From Gammaproteobacteria bacterium (GTDB lineage Bacteria; Pseudomonadota; Gammaproteobacteria; Pseudomonadales; Azotimanducaceae): a stretch of 64,000 nt of DNA. The translations under genes and the position numbers were made by a program. The notes below the pieces were generated by a model that saw only the letters and a program-made list of their open reading frames with translations, made no database searches and was not told the DNA's origin. Positions 59,715 through 64,000 of the stretch are shown here, one piece after another (position 1 is the first letter of the stretch; each line of letters begins with the position of its first letter). Where the stretch lies: positions 89,603-153,602 of the forward strand of contig DUBB01000010.1 in NCBI GenBank assembly GCA_012960535.1, in the 5' to 3' direction.

Positions 59715-61091
59715 CTAAGCAGGCTTCGCTGCGCTGTTTTCTGCCTCTTCTATAAGGCGCTGCAGATTCTGCAATGCCTTCAAGCCAAGCGCCTGCTGCT
59801 CCCTGTCTGGTGGTGGTGGTTTTATTCCAGCCTGGCTAAACCCGTCCAAACGAGAATCTGCCAGCCATCTGCTGATGTCTGGATCAGCAGCCCAAAACGC
59901 CCCGTTTTTTGCATTTCCTAATGATGTTCTCAAGTAATCGATTTCAGTATCAGGGTGAGGCACCGGTGTGCAAATCTCGTTTTTGTCACTCTCATCTGAT
60001 TTTGCAACCTCAATATGCGCTATGAAAGCGGCACTGAAGACTTGCTGACAGGTGCGTACTGACTGCAATGTAATCTGGTTGCCATTAAATACGGGCCGTG
60101 CAGGCCGGTTGGCAAGCCCGTCTGCTGTACAGTCAATTAATACACTATCCTTGCCAATATCAATGCTGCCCTGTTCCAGACTGATTTTTCCGGAAGCCAC
60201 CGAGGTCACTCGGCCTTTACGGATTACCTGTTGAATTCGCCTTAACTGCTCAAGCTCTAACTCAGTTACCGTAGCGCAGCGGTACATACTCGGACAACGA
60301 GCCGGGTCAACGCGCATAAGCTGGCCGGCACTTTCTAACGTCTGAAACAATTCCTCCAGGTTCCTGGCGTTAGCGAATGCGAGCATTTGATGGGCAAAAC
60401 CAGTTGCAGTGCGTTCACTGAGCTTAAATGGTTGAATAAATTCACGATTAAGCAGCCAGGAATCACGCGGCATTATCCAGCGGATCTGCTTTGAATCAAT
60501 CCCGTTTGCCAATAGCCACAAACAGGCATCCATGCCAGTTTTACCCGCGCCGATGATGACATGATCTCTGCCCGGGCTGGCCAGATCCGATAGCGCATTT
60601 ACTGGCGCCATGGTGATACCTTCTGCGACAGGAAATTCAGCGGGATGCGTTGAAGGGACCTGCACCTTCATATAAGTTGCATCGACGATTTTTTTCACAT
60701 TAATATCGACTACCCGCCCTGTCACGGTAGACACCACAGAACCGTCAGGGGTCCATTCAGTATTTGGCAGAAACTGAATTCGACCGCTCGGCAGGAGCTG
60801 TTCTGCCAGGACCAGCTGGTAATATCGACACACTTCGCTACTCGTGGCTAATTCGTAAAGCCCTTTATTCAATCCGACAGTTTCAATTCGGTTCTGCCCC
60901 AGGGGTAGGGAATTAACACCATAAAACGCCGAAGGCTGATGCAGTCTTACAAACGGGTAAGCCGTATTCCAGTGCCCGCCAGGCCGGTCTCGGCGATCAA
61001 TTATAATGACAGATGCTTTGCTTTCCTGAACCAGGACGTCAGCAAAAGCCATTCCCATAGCGCCGGCACCTACAATTAGATAATCTGCCAT
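59715..61091 (-). CDS. FAD/NAD(P)-binding oxidoreductase, flavin monooxygenase-like
   Basis: A 458-residue protein beginning ADYLIVGAGAMGMAFADVLVQ, a clear GxGxxG dinucleotide site, with the acidic end of strand 2 at VIIIDRRDRPGGHWNTAYPFVRLHQPS. That stretch (GGHWN...FVRLHQPS) resembles flavin-dependent monooxygenases. A second nucleotide site is likely at DHVIIGAGKTGMDACLWLL (near 190-210), which again is the two-Rossmann layout of those enzymes. ATG 61091 is chosen; 61100 and 61169 are possible. Reaction and substrate are unknown; an oxygen-inserting step is possible. It is divergent from the NhaC-type antiporter. Confidence 0.75.
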   Translation of the reverse strand: MADYLIVGAGAMGMAFADVLVQESKASVIIIDRRDRPGGHWNTAYPFVRLHQPSAFYGVNSLPLGQNRIETVGLNKGLYELATSSEVCRYYQLVLAEQLLPSGRIQFLPNTEWTPDGSVVSTVTGRVVDINVKKIVDATYMKVQVPSTHPAEFPVAEGITMAPVNALSDLASPGRDHVIIGAGKTGMDACLWLLANGIDSKQIRWIMPRDSWLLNREFIQPFKLSERTATGFAHQMLAFANARNLEELFQTLESAGQLMRVDPARCPSMYRCATVTELELEQLRRIQQVIRKGRVTSVASGKISLEQGSIDIGKDSVLIDCTADGLANRPARPVFNGNQITLQSVRTCQQVFSAAFIAHIEVAKSDESDKNEICTPVPHPDTEIDYLRTSLGNAKNGAFWAADPDISRWLADSRLDGFSQAGIKPPPPDREQQALGLKALQNLQRLIEEAENSAAKPA

Positions 61092-61504
61092 TAAAGTCAT
61101 ATCATGAAACAATACTGAATGTGAGCGGCAAGCATATGCTATTCCAGCCTGCTGCGAAATAGTCCACAACGTTAAGCGCCGCGAGACAATAAATCACCTT
61201 GACCATCTCATAGGCTGAATCATAGGCCGAATAAAGAATTCAGCAGAGCGACTGCTGTTGTCCTTCAACGCGCCATACCCTGATAATGCTGGCCGGCTAT
61301 TAGCTCACCAGGTGGGTCACACGCGGCCTTGTAACAAAAAATACTATTTTTCCGGACAGGCATATGCCAGTGTACGGGTGGATGAAGCAGCATATACCCA
61401 CAGTTTAGGTGCTTATCAGATCAGAACGACCTGCCCTGAAAATAGAGAAAGAGCGACAGAGAGACAGCGAGACAGAGAGACAGAGAGACAAGGAAAATTA
61501 CCCG
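61092..61504. other. Divergent intergenic region with a purine-rich repeat
   Basis: 413 bases between the FAD oxidoreductase and the antiporter. No gene is supported; the upstream extension of the antiporter frame runs through the 8-base repeat and encodes only a Glu/Arg-rich stretch. The repeat is listed separately. Confidence 0.45.
61451..61490 (+). repeat. Five tandem 8-base units just upstream of the antiporter start
   Basis: GAGCGACA, GAGAGACA, GCGAGACA, GAGAGACA, GAGAGACA follow one another without gaps. They end directly before AGGAAAA, the likely ribosome site, and 14 bases before ATG 61505. Units of this kind can slip in replication. A change in copy number would alter the leader, and would shift frame if an upstream start were used. 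Confidence 0.75.
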
Positions 61505-63391
61505 ATGAACCGCAAAATTTATGGCCTGCTAGTCGTTTTATTGGTCACTGTGTCGCCTGCGCTGGCAGAGCCAGTCTCGCTAAAACTACCGCCAATCATG
61601 TTAGCGGGTGTTGAATCCCAACTGAACGTTGCAGGACTCGCAGATGAACAATACAGCGTTGCTTTGAATGGCCAGACTATAGCGACCATCAACAAGAGCT
61701 CCGAGCTCGAACCCATATCGTTACTAGCGCCGCAAACTGGCGAGGCCGTGATAACCCTGATCCAGGGTGACCAGATAATTGCCCGAGGGTCGGTCCCAGT
61801 CATTCCTGCCTGGGTATCGTTAGTGCCGCCACTGGTCGCAATCCTGCTCTCTTTCCTTTTGAGATCAGTCATCCCATCACTGTTTGCCGGTTTATTAATC
61901 GGTGCCTGGGCAATCAACGGATTAACCTGGCAGGGTGCTGTTACTGGTTTATTTGATACCATGACGATCTACGTTCTCAACGCCATGGTTGATCCGGATC
62001 ACGGCGCAATTATTTTATTCAGCCTTCTCATTGGTGGCATGGTGGGTATCGTGTCTCGCAATGGCGGTATGCTTGGCATTGTTAATCAGGTTTTACCCTT
62101 TGCGCGTAGTCCTCGACGAGGCCAGACCATCATCGCTGTTCTCGGGCTGGGAATATTTTTCGATGATTACGCCAATACCATGATTGTTGGCAACGCCACC
62201 CGGCCTGTCAGCGACAACTTGAAAATATCCCGTGAAAAACTGGCTTACCTGGTGGATTCCACTGCCGCGCCGGTGGCAACAATTGCTGTAATCACCACCT
62301 GGATCGGGTTTCAGGTCGGCCTGATCGAAGAAGCCATCAATGGTATAGACGGTATACAGCAGAGTGCATACGTTCTGTTCTTACAATCCATCCCATTCAG
62401 TTTTTATCCCTTCCTGGCGATTTTTTTCGTGTTCCTCGTGGTTCTATCGGGTAGGGACTTCGGCCCCATGTATAAAGCTGAGGTGCGCGCTCGCAGCACA
62501 GGGGCGGTTACACGAAGCGATGCCAAAAAAAGTAACGACCGGCAGATGGACGATTTTGAAGAAAAGCAAGACATACCCTGCCGTGCCGTTAATGCGCTGA
62601 TCCCAATTGGCTGCCTTATCGCTGGCGTCATTGGCGGTATGTATATCAGCGGTGAAGGCGAATCCCTGCAAGACATTGTTGGCAGCGCCAATGCCTATGT
62701 GGTGTTAATCTGGGCGTCACTGCTGGCCTGTATCGCCGCATTCATGCTGACCTTAAGCCAAGGACTGCTGACCTTAAATGAGACCGTTGAAGCCTGGGTT
62801 ATTGGTGCGCGGTTTATGCTGACAGGTATTGTGTTGCTGGTGATGGCCTGGGCAGTGGCGGACGTAACCAATATTCTACAAACGGCATCCTATCTGATTT
62901 CCCTGCTCGGCGATTCGCTGTCTCCGCAGATGTTGCCGACTTTCATATTCTTACTTGCCGCCGCCGCGGGCTTTGCCTCCGGATCAAGCTGGGGTGTGAT
63001 GGCCATACTCATGCCTTTGGTCATCCCGCTGTGCTGGGCGGTACTGGAGATTAACGGCATGGCCGATTCCGAACACCTGCACATCTTATATTCTTCCATC
63101 GCCTGTGTGCTGTGCGGAGCAGTATGGGCTGATCACTGTTCACCGCTTTCAGACACAACCGTGCTGTCCTCTCTTGCTACCGGCTGTGATCACATGGATC
63201 ACGTAACCACCCAATTACCCTATGCATCGCTGACTGGATGCGTTGCCATGCTGATCTGCACATTGCCTGGCGGGTATGGCCTGCCATGGTGGCTGTTATT
63301 ACCAGGCGGAGCACTGATGCTGTTCATGGTGCACCGATTGCTGGCGCGACCGACGGATAGCTTTACACAGGCAACCGTTCGATCACACTGA
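61505..63391 (+). CDS. NhaC-family Na+/H+ antiporter-like carrier with a secreted N-terminal domain
   Basis: A 628-residue membrane carrier. ATG 61505 (AAGGAAA upstream) gives a signal peptide MNRKIYGLLVVLLVTVSPALA. A beta-rich periplasmic part of about 90 residues precedes the first helix (WVSLVPPLVAILLSFLLRS). The NhaC core shows GIFFDDYANTMIVGNATRPVSD, ISREKLAYLVDSTAAPVATIAVITTWIGFQ, ASGSSWGVMAILMPLVIPL and VWADHCSPLSDTTVLSSLATGCDH. These are shared by sodium/proton and malate-lactate type carriers. The added N-terminal domain is not part of classical NhaC. It may serve sodium homeostasis in a marine cell or take up an organic acid. Confidence 0.82.
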   Translation: MNRKIYGLLVVLLVTVSPALAEPVSLKLPPIMLAGVESQLNVAGLADEQYSVALNGQTIATINKSSELEPISLLAPQTGEAVITLIQGDQIIARGSVPVIPAWVSLVPPLVAILLSFLLRSVIPSLFAGLLIGAWAINGLTWQGAVTGLFDTMTIYVLNAMVDPDHGAIILFSLLIGGMVGIVSRNGGMLGIVNQVLPFARSPRRGQTIIAVLGLGIFFDDYANTMIVGNATRPVSDNLKISREKLAYLVDSTAAPVATIAVITTWIGFQVGLIEEAINGIDGIQQSAYVLFLQSIPFSFYPFLAIFFVFLVVLSGRDFGPMYKAEVRARSTGAVTRSDAKKSNDRQMDDFEEKQDIPCRAVNALIPIGCLIAGVIGGMYISGEGESLQDIVGSANAYVVLIWASLLACIAAFMLTLSQGLLTLNETVEAWVIGARFMLTGIVLLVMAWAVADVTNILQTASYLISLLGDSLSPQMLPTFIFLLAAAAGFASGSSWGVMAILMPLVIPLCWAVLEINGMADSEHLHILYSSIACVLCGAVWADHCSPLSDTTVLSSLATGCDHMDHVTTQLPYASLTGCVAMLICTLPGGYGLPWWLLLPGGALMLFMVHRLLARPTDSFTQATVRSH

Positions 63392-63845
63392 ATTACCCTG
63401 ATCGAGCAGCGCCTTCGGGTGTGCTTCTCGGAGCAGCAACATTATGACTGGCCGTGACTGAAGACACCCTAAAATCGAAGCACCCCATTAGCCTTTATGG
63501 CAATCTGCAGTCCGGTTATGCCATTGCCTCCGGATACAGTTTTCTTCCAGCAGACGTTGCTTCACCTTACTCTGACCGGGAGCACTGAAATTCCCATTTT
63601 TCTCTCAGCGTTATAGATAACTTATCCGCTGCCCGATCACAAAATTCATGGCAAGCCTTTGTGAATAGCAGGCACATTAATCAACTCTCTTTAGGCCTAT
63701 ACCAGGCTTAACAGGCTTTTATCCTGCATCCGCTCATGGGCGCTTCCCTCCTCAACGAGTCTTTCAATTTTATATCAAAGGGATTATTGTTATACAGTCG
63801 CAAGATTATCTCACCCTTAAATTAACAATAAGAAAAGGCCTCAAG
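63392..63845. other. Intergenic stretch before the last gene
   Basis: No gene or RNA is seen. The final 70 bases are AT-rich and end with AAGAAAAGGCC before the lipoprotein start, so the promoter is probably there. There is no clear terminator after the antiporter gene. Confidence 0.4.
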
Positions 63846-64000
63846 ATGAAACAGATCAGATTATTCATAATTTTTGCGTTCCTGATAAGCGGCTGCGCCC
63901 AGGAGGAAGAAACAGCAGTGGCAGACGCAGCCAATGAAAGCGAACCTGTATTGGTCGAAGCCAGTGCACCTGCCGAACCCGATGCCTACTACGAGTATCT
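63846..64000 (+). CDS. Lipoprotein, 5' part only (cut by the window end)
   Basis: ATG 63846 opens a frame of 51 complete codons that runs off the window. It encodes MKQIRLFIIFAFLISGC, a signal peptide with a lipobox (LISGC), so Cys17 should be lipid-modified. The following stretch is rich in Ala, Glu and Pro (EEETAVADAANESEPVLVEAS), a flexible acidic linker. The residue after the lipid Cys is Ala, so sorting to the outer membrane is expected. The functional part lies outside the window and no family can be named. AAAAGG lies about eight bases before the ATG. Confidence 0.7.
   Translation, partial: MKQIRLFIIFAFLISGCAQEEETAVADAANESEPVLVEASAPAEPDAYYEY

Noticed and set aside
61409..61504. Upstream extension of the NhaC gene through the 8-base repeat
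   Set aside because: It encodes a Glu/Arg-rich repeat in front of a good signal peptide; ATG 61505 has a ribosome site and gives a sensible protein.
1..64000. CRISPR array, insertion sequences, integrase or prophage
   Set aside because: No regularly spaced repeats, transposase or phage-like proteins were found on either strand; the only tandem repeats are the short ones at 59623 and 61451.

Overview
The window looks like chromosome from a free-living, aerobic, Gram-negative bacterium, most likely a marine-type gammaproteobacterium. This is an inference from protein families: RND efflux, LysR and MarR regulators, Tat and Sec signal peptides, a lipobox lipoprotein, DUF6152 proteins, an enteric-like homoprotocatechuate (hpa) cluster and an MhpB-type dioxygenase. 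No rRNA gene, complete tRNA gene, CRISPR array, insertion sequence or phage gene was seen. The content is dominated by aromatic and acid catabolism and by transporters (seven MFS-type carriers, APC, DUF819, NhaC and RND).

Left part (0-17 kb): an aromatic-acid MFS carrier; a broken DsbA-like/receiver/GGDEF gene (2013-3553) with several frameshifts and a stop; a GrdB-like selenoprotein gene read through an in-frame UGA (3841-4788) with a plausible SECIS hairpin; an MFS carrier; a zinc-ribbon protein; a four-gene leftward operon (mtnA, MTA/MTI phosphorylase, methionine gamma-lyase-like enzyme, APC permease) that suggests methylthioadenosine and methionine breakdown; a rightward RND pump pair; and a truncated RidA-like frame.

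Centre (17.6-31.5 kb): a GST/LigA-like/LigB-like cluster; a leftward six-gene membrane redox module (two DUF6644-like proteins, HupE/UreJ-like, a membrane-anchored protein, cytochrome c, cytochrome b561); a LysR regulator; a leftward operon of two secreted DUF6152 proteins and a Tat-signal DODA/YgiD-type dioxygenase; a divergent MhpB-type dioxygenase; and a Tat-signal thiamine-diphosphate enzyme followed by a secreted cytochrome c. A nearly identical 38-base element lies upstream of both the LysR gene and the mhpB/DUF6152 divergent promoter. Together these genes suggest one regulon in which part of the ring-cleavage chemistry takes place outside the cytoplasm. This is the most likely undescribed system here.

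Right-centre (31.6-43.7 kb): an aromatic-acid MFS carrier co-transcribed with a cytochrome P450, then a homoprotocatechuate meta-cleavage cluster (hpaR and an hpaG-like gene leftward; hpaE, hpaD, hpaF and hpaH rightward) with two copies of a putative HpaR site in the divergent promoter. HpaF carries Ala where the catalytic N-terminal Pro is expected. A third DUF6152 protein follows, then a DUF819 permease, an enoyl-CoA hydratase-family protein and a decayed MaoC-like remnant.

Right part (43.7-64 kb): MFS and GPH carriers, a tandem CaiB/BaiF CoA-transferase whose first half lacks the catalytic Asp, an SDR, a PhyH-type dioxygenase, an MHS carrier, two secreted proteins of unknown function, a secreted D-aminoacylase-like amidohydrolase, two FAD oxidoreductases, an MFS carrier, an NhaC-type antiporter with a five-copy 8-base repeat just before its start, and the beginning of a lipoprotein gene cut by the window end. 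Lengths, positions and motifs were read by eye from the sequence; family names rest on remembered family features and no database search was made.
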